Shown: piece after piece, positions 16,253-25,382 of the stretch | How the letters are laid out: every line of letters begins with the position of its first letter | Position numbering within the stretch: the first letter of the stretch is position 1 | Source: Arthrobacter sp. 31Y | Lineage (GTDB): Bacteria > Actinomycetota > Actinomycetes > Actinomycetales > Micrococcaceae | DNA length: 64,000 nucleotides | Reading direction: 5' to 3' | NCBI RefSeq assembly: GCF_000526335.1 | Contig: NZ_JAFW01000001.1 | Coordinates: 372,001-436,000, forward strand | Program-made: the position numbers and the translations under genes | The notes under the pieces: model-generated | What the model was told of the DNA's origin: nothing | Databases searched by the model: none | What the model saw: only the letters and a program-made list of their open reading frames with translations

Positions 16253-17878
16253 CTAAATAATAGGACGCAAACCGGCTTCATCCCGCACACGGAACAAGCC
16301 CTTTGTCTTCGGGTCCACGAAGATCAGGTAAATGGCGAACAAGAGCGCAATGAGGGCTGCACCGTAACGGGCCAAAATGAGGGCCAGTCCCAAGTCTTCG
16401 CTTTGAAGGTAAGGAAAAACGTCCAACTGGTCCGAGATCGCGTAGACCATGAAGAACGAAACGATGAAATAGAGCGCTTTGACCTGCCAGTCATTGCGGA
16501 TACCGGTCACAGCGAAAAGCGGTATCAACCACACCACGTACCACGACTGGATCATGGGGGCGAGAAGGACAATAACAGCAAAAGCCAGGGTAAGGCGGCG
16601 CATCAGGCGATCGTAGTCGCCCCGGAAAATCAGCCAGGCCACCGCTGCAACCATCAGCACCTTGCCGGCGTCGTAAACCCATTTCGCCAAAGCCCAGCCG
16701 TCCAAGCCAAAGGCGTTGAAGATTAGGGCAACAACCATTCCGATGAGACCAACGGGCGCATACCAGATCCACACGCTGCCGGGTGCTGACAGGCCGTTGA
16801 TCCAACCGAATCCGAAACCGTTGACCAAGCTCAAGGCATAGAGAAGACCGAAGCTCAGGGCCGCAGTGAGGAACCAGTAGAGGAATTTGCGCGGCCATGA
16901 GGCATGCTTGCCGGCCCACAAAAGTCCAATGAAGGGGAGAAACACCACCGTGATCGGCTTAATCGAGATGGAGAGCGTGACCAACACCAGCCCCTGAATG
17001 ACACGGCGGGTTGCGCAATAGTAGAGGCCTGCCAGTGCCAGCCCGATCATCAAGGCGTCGTTATGGACACTGGCAATGAAGTTGGTGAGGAAGAGCGGGT
17101 TGGCCGCTGTCAGCCACAGCGCCCTGTGCGGATTCACGCCGTGGAGCTCTGCCAGCTTAGGCACGTAAATGATGCAGAGGACGACGCCCGCTGCGGCAAC
17201 AAGCCGGAAAAGCATGATGCTTGCTTCGGGCTGCACATTGGTCACCCACACCACAAACTGCTCAATCCACAGGAACAACTGGCCATAGGGAACCGGCGCC
17301 TCGGTCCACATCTTGTCAGCGCCGAGCTGGAAGTAGTTGGGCAGGGCTGAAATCCCGTTCTCATAGGGATTTATGCCTTCCACCATCAACCGGCCTTGAC
17401 CGATGTAGGCGTACACGTCCCTACTGAAGAGGGGAACGGTGAACATCATGGGCAAACCCCAGGCCGCAACGGCCTGCAGCGTTGCCTTTCGGGCTTCCAA
17501 TCCCCACACCCGGACGCGTTGGCCCAGCCGAAGCCAGGCGCGGACCAGCAGCATGCCACCGATGGCCAACAACACAATGGACAGACCAACGCCCACGCCT
17601 TCGGTGCGCATCCAGATAAAGAGCGGCAAACGACGGAGTTCGGAGACCGGCGCAAGCCAGCCAACGCCCAACGAGCCAAACACCATGAACATCGAACCAA
17701 TGAAGCCGGCGATCAGTGGCGAACGTGCGTTATCTACCTCGCCGGCTACAGCGTCGGCTGACGGCGTTGCTGCCCCTGCCAACTGGGCGGCGGGTACTGG
17801 CACCGTCATGTGGTCGTCATCCAATCGTTCACCCGCTGAGTTCGGGTCAAAATTCTGCGTCATGGGGGCTTTCGGCAA
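16253..17878 (-). CDS. mptB: Polyprenol-phosphomannose alpha-1,6-mannosyltransferase
   Basis: 541 residues with a 50-residue soluble N-terminus and about 12 hydrophobic segments. The order of segments and motifs such as RDVYAYIGQGRLMVEGINPYENG with an Asp in the first loop (GT-C glycosyltransferase signature) and LWLTAANPLFLTNFIASVHNDALMIGLAL match MptB, which extends the mannan backbone of lipomannan/lipoglycans in Actinobacteria using polyprenyl-phosphate mannose. Starts at 17878 or at the ATG 15 bases inside. Gene symbol by family recognition. Confidence 0.8.
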   Translation of the reverse strand: MPKAPMTQNFDPNSAGERLDDDHMTVPVPAAQLAGAATPSADAVAGEVDNARSPLIAGFIGSMFMVFGSLGVGWLAPVSELRRLPLFIWMRTEGVGVGLSIVLLAIGGMLLVRAWLRLGQRVRVWGLEARKATLQAVAAWGLPMMFTVPLFSRDVYAYIGQGRLMVEGINPYENGISALPNYFQLGADKMWTEAPVPYGQLFLWIEQFVVWVTNVQPEASIMLFRLVAAAGVVLCIIYVPKLAELHGVNPHRALWLTAANPLFLTNFIASVHNDALMIGLALAGLYYCATRRVIQGLVLVTLSISIKPITVVFLPFIGLLWAGKHASWPRKFLYWFLTAALSFGLLYALSLVNGFGFGWINGLSAPGSVWIWYAPVGLIGMVVALIFNAFGLDGWALAKWVYDAGKVLMVAAVAWLIFRGDYDRLMRRLTLAFAVIVLLAPMIQSWYVVWLIPLFAVTGIRNDWQVKALYFIVSFFMVYAISDQLDVFPYLQSEDLGLALILARYGAALIALLFAIYLIFVDPKTKGLFRVRDEAGLRPII

Positions 17879-17956
17879 CAGGAATAAACGACACTGCCGC
17901 GCTCAAAAATCCTACCATCGGAGCACTTGGAAGCCACTGAGGGATAGGCTGGGCGC

Positions 17957-18592
17957 GTGCCTATTACTAATGAACGCATCGTCTGGATCGACTGCGAGAT
18001 GACCGGCTTGGACCTCATAAACGACGCCTTGATCGAGGTTGCCGCGTTGGTGACGGATTCCGAGCTCAACATTCTGGGCGACGGCGTAGATGTCGTCATC
18101 AAGCCCGACGACGCCGCGCTGGAGCAAATGAACGACTTTGTGCGGGACATGCACACCCGCTCCAAGCTCTTGGACGAGCTCCCCCACGGAAAGACCATGG
18201 CCGAGGCTGAGGCACAGGTCCTCGAGTACATCGAAAAGTGGGTTCCGGATCCCCGCAAGGCCCCCTTGGGCGGAAACTCCGTGGGAACAGACAGGATGTT
18301 CCTGGCCAGGGACATGCCCAACATTGTGGAACACCTTCATTACCGCGTCATAGACGTCAGCACCATCAAGGAACTCTCACGCCGCTGGTTCCCGCGCGCG
18401 TACTTCCAGTCCCCCGCCAAGCATGGTGGCCACCGCGCGTTGGGCGACATCAAGGACTCCATTGACGAGCTCCGGTACTACCGCCAGGCAGTTTTTGTTC
18501 CGGCGCCGGGACCGGACACCGCCACGGCCCAGCGCATTTCCAAGGACATCGTTGCCACTGCCGAGACCCTGGGATCCAGCGAAAGGGTGTGA
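17957..18592 (+). CDS. orn: Oligoribonuclease (DEDDh exonuclease)
   Basis: 211 residues from a GTG start. Degrades 2-5-nt RNAs and pGpG to mononucleotides. The DEDD residues are clear: IDCEMTGLD (about 11-19), [16 protein letters not shown] (about 109-124), and [18 protein letters not shown] (about 160-177, with the general-base His). Length slightly above the E. coli enzyme because of a C-terminal tail. Followed by tRNA-His, a common actinobacterial neighbourhood. Confidence 0.95.
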   Translation: MPITNERIVWIDCEMTGLDLINDALIEVAALVTDSELNILGDGVDVVIKPDDAALEQMNDFVRDMHTRSKLLDELPHGKTMAEAEAQVLEYIEKWVPDPRKAPLGGNSVGTDRMFLARDMPNIVEHLHYRVIDVSTIKELSRRWFPRAYFQSPAKHGGHRALGDIKDSIDELRYYRQAVFVPAPGPDTATAQRISKDIVATAETLGSSERV

Positions 18593-18724
18593 TCTGCACC
18601 ATTTTTTGAGGTTTTTTCGCTAAAACCGGCAAAAGTGGACTTTGCAGCCCAAAACAGCAGGTAAGCTATTTGTCGTTGCCTCGAAGGAAAGCCGGTCAAA
18701 CGGTTCAGCCCAAAAAGGCACATG

Positions 18725-18800
18725 GTGGGCTTAGCTCAGTTGGCAGAGCGCCTGGTTGTGGTCCAGGAGGTCGCGGGTTCAACCCCCGTAGCTCACCCCA
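18725..18800 (+). tRNA. tRNA-His (GTG)
   Basis: Full cloverleaf: acceptor GTGGGCT/AGCTCAC, anticodon loop TTGTGGT with anticodon GTG, T-loop GGGTTCAACCCC, discriminator C and encoded CCA. The G at 18,724 fits as the extra G at position -1 that HisRS needs, paired with C73. Confidence 0.95.
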
Positions 18801-18829
18801 CCGAGATTGGCTGCAGAGCCGGTTTCCAC

Positions 18830-18868
18830 AAAGGCCGCACCGGTTACCCGGTGCGGCCTTTGCTTTTA
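18830..18868 (+). terminator. Rho-independent terminator after tRNA-His
   Basis: Perfect 14-bp inverted repeat AAAGGCCGCACCGG (18,830-18,843) and its complement (18,848-18,861) around TTAC, followed by TGCTTTT. Confidence 0.9.
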
Positions 18869-18949
18869 ACCCGGGCGGGCCAAAGACGTCCGGCCGCAGC
18901 CCCGAGCGGGCCGCCACCGGCTACAGCGCTAGACGAAGGAATTACTGAG

Positions 18950-19522
18950 ATGACCGTCCTGCCAGTCACCATCTGGGGCGAACCCGTGTTGCACCGCCGG
19001 GCAAGTGAGGTGGAAGCTTTCGACGACGAACTCCGCGGCTTGATCGCGGACATGTTCGAGACAAATGATGCCGCCAACGGGGTTGGGCTCGCCGCCCCGC
19101 AGATCGGCGTGGGCAAGCGCCTCTTCGTCTACAAATACGCCAACGACGACGACGTTCCTGAGCAGGGCGTAGTGGTCAACCCTGTGCTGACGCTTTCCAA
19201 GGTTTCCGGGGCCCTTCCCGACCCCGACGAACACGTTGAAGGATGCCTCTCCTTCCCGGGCGAATACTATCCGTTGCAGCGTGCTGAATGGACTCGGGTT
19301 CAAGGCTTCGACGGTGACGGCAATCCGCTGGATTTTGAGGCGACAGGATGGTTCGCCCGAATCCTGCAGCATGAGTTCGACCACCTTGACGGCAAGCTGT
19401 ATGTCAACCGCCTGGTGGACCGCTACTCAAAAAAGGCGCTCAAACAGGCCAAGAGGAACGGTTGGGGCGTGCCCGGCCTGACCTGGATGCCTGGTGTCGA
19501 TCCCGATCCGTTCGGACACTGA
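18950..19522 (+). CDS. def: Peptide deformylase
   Basis: 190 residues from the ATG at 18,950; a longer frame upstream runs through the tRNA and terminator and is not real. Removes the formyl group from nascent chains. All three motifs are present: GVGLAAPQIG (about 44-53), EGCLSFP with the metal Cys (about 97-103) and QHEFDHLDG with the metal His pair and catalytic Glu (about 139-147). The SFP form of motif 2 and an extended C-terminus are usual in Actinobacteria. Confidence 0.95.
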   Translation: MTVLPVTIWGEPVLHRRASEVEAFDDELRGLIADMFETNDAANGVGLAAPQIGVGKRLFVYKYANDDDVPEQGVVVNPVLTLSKVSGALPDPDEHVEGCLSFPGEYYPLQRAEWTRVQGFDGDGNPLDFEATGWFARILQHEFDHLDGKLYVNRLVDRYSKKALKQAKRNGWGVPGLTWMPGVDPDPFGH

Positions 19523-19525
19523 GCC

Positions 19526-20392
19526 GTGGCCGCCAGCCCTTATGCGGAGCTGTTCACGCTCCTGGATATCACCGGCGAAGACGCTGCTGAGTGTGCGCAT
19601 CTCCTGGACACGCCTCCGGATGAGCCTGTCCTGCGCGCGATGACCGTACTGCGGGAGAGGCTCGGGACCTTTCCGGTAGACAGCATTCGCGTAGACGGTG
19701 ATGTGCAGGACGAAAGCACTCTGCAGGAGGAAAGCACTGCGCAGAATGACGGCGCCGTGGAGACTGTTTGGATCGAAGCACTCCTCCGGTTCGCCCCCTC
19801 AGTCCACGCTTACCATCTGGATCTTGGAATCGACTCAACGGTGTCGGCGGCATCCCTGGCAGACCTGGGTCTACAGCTCCGGATCAACCGGCGGGTCCAC
19901 GGTCATTTTGGTCTGGACACCTGGGCCTGGCTGACGCTGCATATGGCCGGAAATCTGTTCCGGCTGGGCCGTCTGCAGTTCCACCTGGTGCCTGCCGAAG
20001 GCCAGGACTCGGACTGGGTTCTTGGCGTCCATATCCCCGAAGACGGTGGCCTCTCCCCTGACTTGGTGGATGCCAGTTTCGCGGAGGCCAGATCCTTCTT
20101 CCCGCAGTCTTTTCCTGACAAACCCGCCCGCATAGCCACCTGCGATTCATGGATGCTGGACCCGTATCTCGTGCAGCGCCTCCCTGAGAGCAACATCGCG
20201 TCCTTCGCCCGACGCTTCACGCTGGACCGCTGCACTGATGCTCCTACTGACGCCATCTACTTCACCTTCAGGCACCGGGGACTCGAGGGCCTGGATAAGC
20301 TCCCACGGGAAACCTCACTGCAGCGCGTGGTCCTGGAGCGGATCGACGACGGCGGCACCTGGCAGCTTGGGCACGGTCACCTGGAACTGTAA
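19526..20392 (+). CDS. Acyltransferase-domain protein (NAT_N/GNAT_C-like)
   Basis: 288 residues from a GTG three bases after def, so probably cotranscribed. Pattern HLDTPPDEP-like N-terminus, GHFGLDTWAWLTLHMAGNLFRLGRLQF (about 130-156) and LGVHIPEDGGLSPDLVDASFAEARSFFP (about 168-195) followed by CDSWMLDPYL matches actinobacterial proteins annotated as acyltransferase-domain proteins with a GNAT-like C-terminal domain. No biochemical role is known to me. Confidence 0.65.
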   Translation: MAASPYAELFTLLDITGEDAAECAHLLDTPPDEPVLRAMTVLRERLGTFPVDSIRVDGDVQDESTLQEESTAQNDGAVETVWIEALLRFAPSVHAYHLDLGIDSTVSAASLADLGLQLRINRRVHGHFGLDTWAWLTLHMAGNLFRLGRLQFHLVPAEGQDSDWVLGVHIPEDGGLSPDLVDASFAEARSFFPQSFPDKPARIATCDSWMLDPYLVQRLPESNIASFARRFTLDRCTDAPTDAIYFTFRHRGLEGLDKLPRETSLQRVVLERIDDGGTWQLGHGHLEL

Positions 20393-21228
20393 ATGGTTTG
20401 CTGTTCGGGGCAGGAAGACAAAACCCTCTTAATGGCGTCCTTTTCGGCCTGCGTGATCCAGAGCTGATAGGCAGCTTTCACGGAGACTTGCCGTGCGACA
20501 TAGTGGCATCGGAAATTCTTATTGGCCGGCAACCAGGTGGCCGCGTCTCCCGCGCCCTTCTTAACGTTGGCGGGGCCGTCCGCGGCGATCAGGTTCAGGG
20601 GGTCGTTCGCGAACATTTGCCGCTGCTGGACAGTGAGCTGCTGTGCGCCCTTCTGCCAGGCGTCGGCGAGGGCCACCACGTGATCGATTTGTACCGCAGC
20701 GCTGGTGTCCTGGCCTCTTCGGAAAGTTACCTGTGCCCCTGTGTAGGGTTCATGAAAGCTACCGGCGGAGACCTTGCAGGATGAACCCTCCGTGAATACA
20801 ACCGCGGAAAGGTCCCTGCGCAGAATGTCGTTTCGGGTGTCGCACCCATTGCGGTCTGCGTCTGCCCATGCCTGGCCGAAGGCGGACCTGTCGTAGTCCG
20901 ACTTCGCCGCCCGCCCCTTGACCGGGAGCCGTTCCAACGCATCGATTGCCTTCTCAGGGGCAACAGGTGCCGCGCCCCGCAGTGGTTTCATCCAGTCAGG
21001 ATTGAAAACGGGGGCTTCGCTGGGGCCTGCCGTCCAGGGTTCTGCGGCGCTGAATTGTCCGGTGGTGAAGTACCACGAGAGCCCTGCAACGACTGTTGCA
21101 GCGGCCAATCCAAGAATGGCCCACGCTTGCCTTGACCGTCTGCGGGCGCGTTTATAGGCCGACCAAGTGGTACTCAAGAGACTCCATCCAGTGGGAAAGC
21201 AATGTCCTACGAGCGTAGGACAAGGCAC
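20377..21228 (-). CDS. Membrane-anchored HNH/DUF1524-type nuclease
   Basis: 283 residues. A basic N-terminus is followed by one hydrophobic segment at about 36-53 (WAILGLAAATVVAGLSWY), so the enzyme is exported and anchored or cleaved. The C-terminal domain has QIDHVVALADAWQKGA (catalytic His, about 188), QMFANDPLNLIAADGPANVKKG (about 209-230) and ATWLPANKNFRCHYV, as in secreted HNH/DUF1524 nucleases of Streptomyces and Arthrobacter. Its 3' end overlaps that of the convergent upstream gene by 16 nt. A TTG near 21,177 is an alternative start. Confidence 0.8.
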   Translation of the reverse strand: MPCPTLVGHCFPTGWSLLSTTWSAYKRARRRSRQAWAILGLAAATVVAGLSWYFTTGQFSAAEPWTAGPSEAPVFNPDWMKPLRGAAPVAPEKAIDALERLPVKGRAAKSDYDRSAFGQAWADADRNGCDTRNDILRRDLSAVVFTEGSSCKVSAGSFHEPYTGAQVTFRRGQDTSAAVQIDHVVALADAWQKGAQQLTVQQRQMFANDPLNLIAADGPANVKKGAGDAATWLPANKNFRCHYVARQVSVKAAYQLWITQAEKDAIKRVLSSCPEQQTIYSSR

Positions 21229-21316
21229 CGACAGTCAGAGCCGATATCCACAGTGTTGAGGACAAGTCACACTGCGGGCATGGAATATCTCGGTGGAGGC
21301 GGCGGGCTCCGCCGGC

Positions 21317-21526
21317 TTATTGCTCCCGCGTCACGCGCTGCAGGTCTTCCGTTGCCACTGCGAGGAGGCCGCGCAACTGTTCTACGCGCTGGTCGGTGAC
21401 GTCACCGGACGCGTTGGCTGCGATGGCTTGATCCAGAAGTTTTTGGGCTTGCTTGTGATTGGCCTTTGCTACGTCCAAGGCGTGTTCAAGCGTGGTTTCA
21501 TGTTCCAACGTCGATTCGTTTTCCAT
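21317..21526 (-). CDS. Small helical protein, 69 aa, unknown
   Basis: Start taken at the ATG at 21,526 (MENESTLEHETTLEH), since the upstream extension has no coding character. Acidic, Ala/Gln-rich amphipathic helices (residues 13-65) suggest a short coiled coil. It follows gapB on the same strand 74 nt downstream. No family recognised. Confidence 0.5.
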   Translation of the reverse strand: MENESTLEHETTLEHALDVAKANHKQAQKLLDQAIAANASGDVTDQRVEQLRGLLAVATEDLQRVTREQ

Positions 21527-21599
21527 GACCCCATTTTGCTCAGGTTTCCCGGCTGATGCCAGTGACTCAGCCGGGAAACCTGCGGATACTTCGGAGTTT

Positions 21600-23087
21600 C
21601 TAGGCCCCAGCCGCCTCAAGAACGGCGATGGGAGCAACCACGTCACGTGCGGGGAACGACGGCGGGTTCACACCGGCCATTTCCTCCATCACACGAACAA
21701 CCTGGCAGGAGTAGCCGAACTCGTTGTCGTACCAAACATACAGAACGAGGTTCTTGTCGTTGGCTATCGTCGCGAGGCCATCAACAATGCCCGCGCGGCG
21801 CGATCCAACGAAGTCGGTGGAGACAACATCCGGAGAGTCGATGTAGTCGATCTGCTTGCGGAGGTCCGAGTGCAAGGACATTTCGCGGAGGAAGTCGTTG
21901 ACTTCATCCCGGGTGGTGCCCTTCTCAAGGTTGAGGTTCAGGATAGCCATGGAGACATCCGGGGTGGGTACGCGTATGGCATTGCCCGTGAGCTTGCCCT
22001 GCAGTTGAGGGAGCGCCTTGGCTACGGCCTTCGCGGCACCGGTCTCCGTGATGACCATGTTCAGCGCTGCGGAACGTCCGCGGCGATCTCCCTTGTGGAA
22101 GTTGTCAATCAGGTTCTGGTCATTCGTGAAGGAGTGGACCGTCTCCACGTGGCCGTGAATGATGCCGAATTTGTCGTTGATGGCCTTGAGCACCGGCGTA
22201 ATCGCGTTGGTGGTGCAGGACGCCGCAGTGACGATCTTGTCGTCATCGGAGATGTCACGGTGGTTGATGCCGTGAACAATGTTCTTGAGTTCGCCCTTGC
22301 CCGGCGCAGTGAGCAGCACGCGTGCTGCGCCCTTGCTCTGCAGGTGCTGGGAAAGCCCATCGGCGTCGCGCCAGCGGCCGGTGTTGTCCACTACCAAGGC
22401 ATCCTTGATGCCATAAGCGGTGTAGTCCACAGTGGCCGGGTTGTCCGAGTAGATGACCTGGATCTGTACGCCATTGGCGGTAATGGTGTTGGCTTCTTCG
22501 TCCACCCGGATGGTGCCTTCGAAGGAGCCGTGCACGGAGTCACGGCGGAGCAGGGAGGCACGCTTCACGAGGTCGTTATCAGAGCCTTTGCGCACAACGA
22601 TCGCACGGAGGCGCAGCCCGTGTCCGCCGCCGGCCTTCTCAATCAGGATGCGGGCCAGGAGACGGCCGATGCGGCCAAAGCCGTACAGCACGACGTCGGT
22701 GCTGGTGCGATCGTCAGCGCCACGCTTTCCCACAATCTCTGCGAGCTCGGCACGCAGGTATTCATCCAGCGAAGCGCCGTTGCCTTCGGCCCGGAACTTC
22801 TCGGTCAAGCGTGCAATATCAATGGCGGCTGCGCCGAGTTCCAACTCAGAGAGCGCGTTCAACAGCGGTGCGGTCTCCTCGAGAAGCAGTTCGTGGTTGC
22901 TCATCCGGCGCGCAAAACGGTGGGCCTTCAGGATGTTCATGGTGGACTTGTTGATCAGGCTCCGGCCGTGGATGCTCGTGACCACATTATTTTCCCGGTA
23001 CAACCGGCCGATTACCGGAATCATGGCCTCGGCGAGAGCCTCCCGGCCCATCCACTTATCAAGACAAGAATCTGACGTCTGGCTCAC
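21600..23087 (-). CDS. gapB: Glyceraldehyde-3-phosphate dehydrogenase, long GapB type
   Basis: 495 residues, about 150 longer than glycolytic GAPDH owing to an N-terminal extension of about 125 residues. The Rossmann start YGFGRIGR lies at about 134-141 and the active-site AASCTTNAITP (catalytic Cys) at about 289-299, with the S-loop and WYDNEFGYSCQV at the C-terminus. This long form corresponds to GapB of Corynebacterium, which serves gluconeogenesis with NADP(H) preference. Start ATG with GGAAGG upstream. Confidence 0.9.
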   Translation of the reverse strand: MSQTSDSCLDKWMGREALAEAMIPVIGRLYRENNVVTSIHGRSLINKSTMNILKAHRFARRMSNHELLLEETAPLLNALSELELGAAAIDIARLTEKFRAEGNGASLDEYLRAELAEIVGKRGADDRTSTDVVLYGFGRIGRLLARILIEKAGGGHGLRLRAIVVRKGSDNDLVKRASLLRRDSVHGSFEGTIRVDEEANTITANGVQIQVIYSDNPATVDYTAYGIKDALVVDNTGRWRDADGLSQHLQSKGAARVLLTAPGKGELKNIVHGINHRDISDDDKIVTAASCTTNAITPVLKAINDKFGIIHGHVETVHSFTNDQNLIDNFHKGDRRGRSAALNMVITETGAAKAVAKALPQLQGKLTGNAIRVPTPDVSMAILNLNLEKGTTRDEVNDFLREMSLHSDLRKQIDYIDSPDVVSTDFVGSRRAGIVDGLATIANDKNLVLYVWYDNEFGYSCQVVRVMEEMAGVNPPSFPARDVVAPIAVLEAAGA

Positions 23088-23451
23088 AGAACTACCTTCC
23101 TTGGGTCAACCACATACGTCCTCGTATGCAGATGGCAGCGGCCGCCCGGAGTAGTCCTGCGGCACATGCGCCGGCGGGCTTCGGTCCACCCACAGCGCCT
23201 TGAACGAGAGCAAAGAAAAATCCGCCGGCTGCGAACGCAGTCCCGGCGGCAGAACATCTACGTTCAGTAACCATTCTATGGCGGAAGGAAGCGGCCCAGG
23301 CCCCTCGAAGGCGTGAAATCACTCACACGCCGGTTTTCAGGCGGTCATAAATGGATGGGTCGACCGATACGCCGGGTTCCGGACGAACCCCGGAAACTCA
23401 AGCCACTTCAGCCTCTAGGGAGTTTTCAGGGAGTTTCTGCTCCGGCAGCAC
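23088..23451. other. Intergenic region with prophage 2 left junction
   Basis: No gene found. The right side of this gap must contain the left attachment site of prophage 2, since gapB is chromosomal and the HNH/integrase genes follow. Visible: an inverted repeat CCGGGTTC/GAACCCCGG (about 23,373-23,394), and a direct repeat GGGAGTTTTC/GGGAGTTTCT (about 23,419-23,438) that could be an integrase arm site. No tRNA is present at the junction. Confidence 0.5.
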
Positions 23452-24024
23452 CTAGTTTGTGGAGTGCGTGAACAGCTCTCTACGACCCTCAGCAGCAGCC
23501 TCGCCAGCTTCCTCTGGCGTCTTGAAGTAGCCGAAAGAGTGCGTGACACCGCCCTTCTTTACCCTGGCATGCCAGAGCCCGCTGGCCTTGTGGAAGCTTA
23601 CGCCCCGGTATCCAGATTTGTTGTCCTTTTGGATGACCAGGTTCTGTCCATTTTGTCCGTGGGTACAGACACGCAGGTGGGCGGGGTTCACGCAGCCGCA
23701 GTGGTGGATATGATCGATGTCATGTCCCGAAGGGATGGGACCGTTGAAGTGTTCCCAGATCCACCGGTGTGCGTAGACTCGCTGCGTGCCGAACGAGAAG
23801 CGAGGGTATCCCCCGTCTTCAACAGGACGATTCCAGTTCCAGCACCCAGTCGAGGGGTCTTTGTCTACCCTCAGCATGAAGCGGGCAAAGTCTGGCAAGC
23901 CGCGGTCGTAGTTCTGGATTGGCCGAAGCGGTTTCCCGCTTCTCGCCTGGCGATTATGCGTCTGGCATCTTCCGGATGATTCGACGGGGCGCCCGCAGTC
24001 GGGAAATGAGCATTCTGAGGTCAT
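23452..24024 (-). CDS. HNH homing-type endonuclease with AP2 domain
   Basis: 190 residues. N-terminal CSFPDCGRPVESSGRCQTH zinc-knuckle, central HNH_3-type core GHDIDHIHHCGCVNPAHLRVCTHGQN (about 99-124), and C-terminal KSGYRGVSFHKASGLWHARVKKGG (about 136-159), an AP2-like DNA-binding domain. The HNH+AP2 arrangement is that of free-standing homing endonucleases in phages. It lies outside the integrase at the extreme phage edge, so it may be a selfish insertion. Confidence 0.8.
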   Translation of the reverse strand: MTSECSFPDCGRPVESSGRCQTHNRQARSGKPLRPIQNYDRGLPDFARFMLRVDKDPSTGCWNWNRPVEDGGYPRFSFGTQRVYAHRWIWEHFNGPIPSGHDIDHIHHCGCVNPAHLRVCTHGQNGQNLVIQKDNKSGYRGVSFHKASGLWHARVKKGGVTHSFGYFKTPEEAGEAAAEGRRELFTHSTN

Positions 24025-24033
24025 TCCTCAAGT

Positions 24034-25146
24034 CTATACATCGTCCCTGACAGTGAGAGTGATTAAGCCGTCCGTGGCGGCAACCATTCGGTCATCGTCC
24101 GTAGGCCAAAGGTGAGCATAGGTTTGCAGCGTCTCGGTGGCGTCCTTATGACCAAGCCTATGCGCCACAGCCACCGGCGAGAGCCCGGCCGCGATCAGCA
24201 GGGAGGCATGGTGGTGACGTAACTGATGCCATCCGTCTCCGATGAACGGCAGCCTCTCTCTGGCCCACCTCCAAGCCTCACCCCGAGTCGTCCGGCTGCA
24301 GGCACCGCCGATGGCGTTCGTAAAGACCAGAGACTCGGGATGCTGGGCACCCCGGGCTTTCAGCATCAAAATTGTGGCAGACCCAATTTTCACGGACCGG
24401 TAGGACGCTTGCGTTTTGAGGGGTCCGAACTTCGGGATGTTGCCCGTAGTAAGAAGCTGCCTGTCCACGGTCACAATCCCCGCATCAAGGTCTACACGGT
24501 CCCAAGTGACGCCGAACAGTTCGGACGGCCGCAAACCCGTTGCCGCGGCGAACACCACAGCTTCACGATGGGCTGGCTTCATGACTTCGACTAGGCGCTG
24601 GACCTGCTGGACATCGAGCGGCCGCACAGGAGCATGTTCAACCTTCGGCAGCCGCACCCCGGCAGTGGGTGAGCTTTTCAAGTGCTTGTCCAGGACAGCC
24701 GCTTTGAGCAATCCGGACAGGTAGACATAGGACAGCTTGATGGTTGAGGGGGCGAGAGTCTCAGCCCAATCAGCAATTGCCGCCTGAATGTCAGCGCGGG
24801 TCAGATCCTTCAAGGGGATCCTCCCCAAGGTGGGAATGATGTTGAGGTCCAGGCGTCGGCGGATTTGGTCCAAGGAGCCGTCGCGTTGGTGGACCTGTGC
24901 GGTGTACCAAACCTCGGCCCACTCCCCCACGGTCATGGTTCCGGAGTTGGGTGAATGGTAGGTGCCGCTGATGAGCGTAGCTTCCATGGTGGCTGCGTGA
25001 GCTTTGGCTGCGTCCTTGTTAGTAAAGGACATCTTCTTTTCGGTGCCATCCGGTTCTACCCAGACGGCACGCCAGCGCTTGCCCTTCCCGTATTCGGAGG
25101 AGCGCTTCTTGTCTTTTCGGATCCAGCGGTCTTCGACGCGGGCCAT
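24034..25146 (-). CDS. int: Phage integrase (tyrosine recombinase)
   Basis: 370 residues. Core-binding SAM-like domain at about 70-160 and catalytic domain to the end. Catalytic residues: Arg206 in TGLRPSEL, His307 and Arg310 in HQLRHHH, His333 in LGHKD and Tyr343 in QTYAHL. An AP2-like arm-binding N-terminus (KRWRAVWVEPDG) precedes them. It inserts and excises the prophage with an excisionase; att lies just downstream (left). Overlaps the following minus-strand gene by one base. Confidence 0.95.
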   Translation of the reverse strand: MARVEDRWIRKDKKRSSEYGKGKRWRAVWVEPDGTEKKMSFTNKDAAKAHAATMEATLISGTYHSPNSGTMTVGEWAEVWYTAQVHQRDGSLDQIRRRLDLNIIPTLGRIPLKDLTRADIQAAIADWAETLAPSTIKLSYVYLSGLLKAAVLDKHLKSSPTAGVRLPKVEHAPVRPLDVQQVQRLVEVMKPAHREAVVFAAATGLRPSELFGVTWDRVDLDAGIVTVDRQLLTTGNIPKFGPLKTQASYRSVKIGSATILMLKARGAQHPESLVFTNAIGGACSRTTRGEAWRWARERLPFIGDGWHQLRHHHASLLIAAGLSPVAVAHRLGHKDATETLQTYAHLWPTDDDRMVAATDGLITLTVRDDV

Positions 25147-25382
25147 TAGAACAGTCTCCGGCGGAGCGTGCCCGTGGTGCGGCTGGTGCGCTGCTGGATA
25201 AGCAAGGCGGTGCCGTGCGGGTCAGTTGCCCGAGCTGCAGGGGTGTCGATGATCCTGTTGACCTCTCGCCAGTACTGGGTGGGCGTGAGGCCGAAGCGTT
25301 CCCGGGCGTGAGATTCACGGGCTGCAGCGTATTTGTAGGGTGCGGTGGCCAGCTTGAGTATGGCTTTGTCTTCTTCTGTCAT
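25146..25382 (-). CDS. DUF3263-like small protein, 78 aa
   Basis: Start chosen at the ATG at 25,382 (MTEEDKAILKLATAPYKYAA); the longer frame is not phage-like. Contains RERFGLTPTQYWREVNRIIDTPAA, the pattern of DUF3263 proteins of actinobacteria and their phages. Lies between integrase and the ImmA/IrrE gene with tiny overlaps, so it belongs to the leftward lysogeny operon. Function unknown. Confidence 0.65.
   Translation of the reverse strand: MTEEDKAILKLATAPYKYAAARESHARERFGLTPTQYWREVNRIIDTPAARATDPHGTALLIQQRTSRTTGTLRRRLF

Noticed and set aside
16904..17761. Long plus-strand frames opposite mptB
   Set aside because: They mirror codon bias of the minus-strand mannosyltransferase and have no protein-like features.
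18642..18667. Promoter of tRNA-His (TTGCAG ... TAAGCT)
   Set aside because: Spacing of only 14 bp is too short for a normal promoter; not listed as a feature.
18722..18949. Upstream extension of the deformylase frame
   Set aside because: It runs through tRNA-His and a terminator; the family start fits the ATG at 18,950.
21459..23075. Plus-strand frame of 538 codons opposite gapB
   Set aside because: Antisense shadow of a conserved GAPDH gene; composition is that of reverse-complemented GC-rich codons.
23088..23330. Minus-strand frame of 76 codons upstream of gapB
   Set aside because: Ala/Arg-rich frame without ribosome site or recognisable features, lying in the gapB promoter region.
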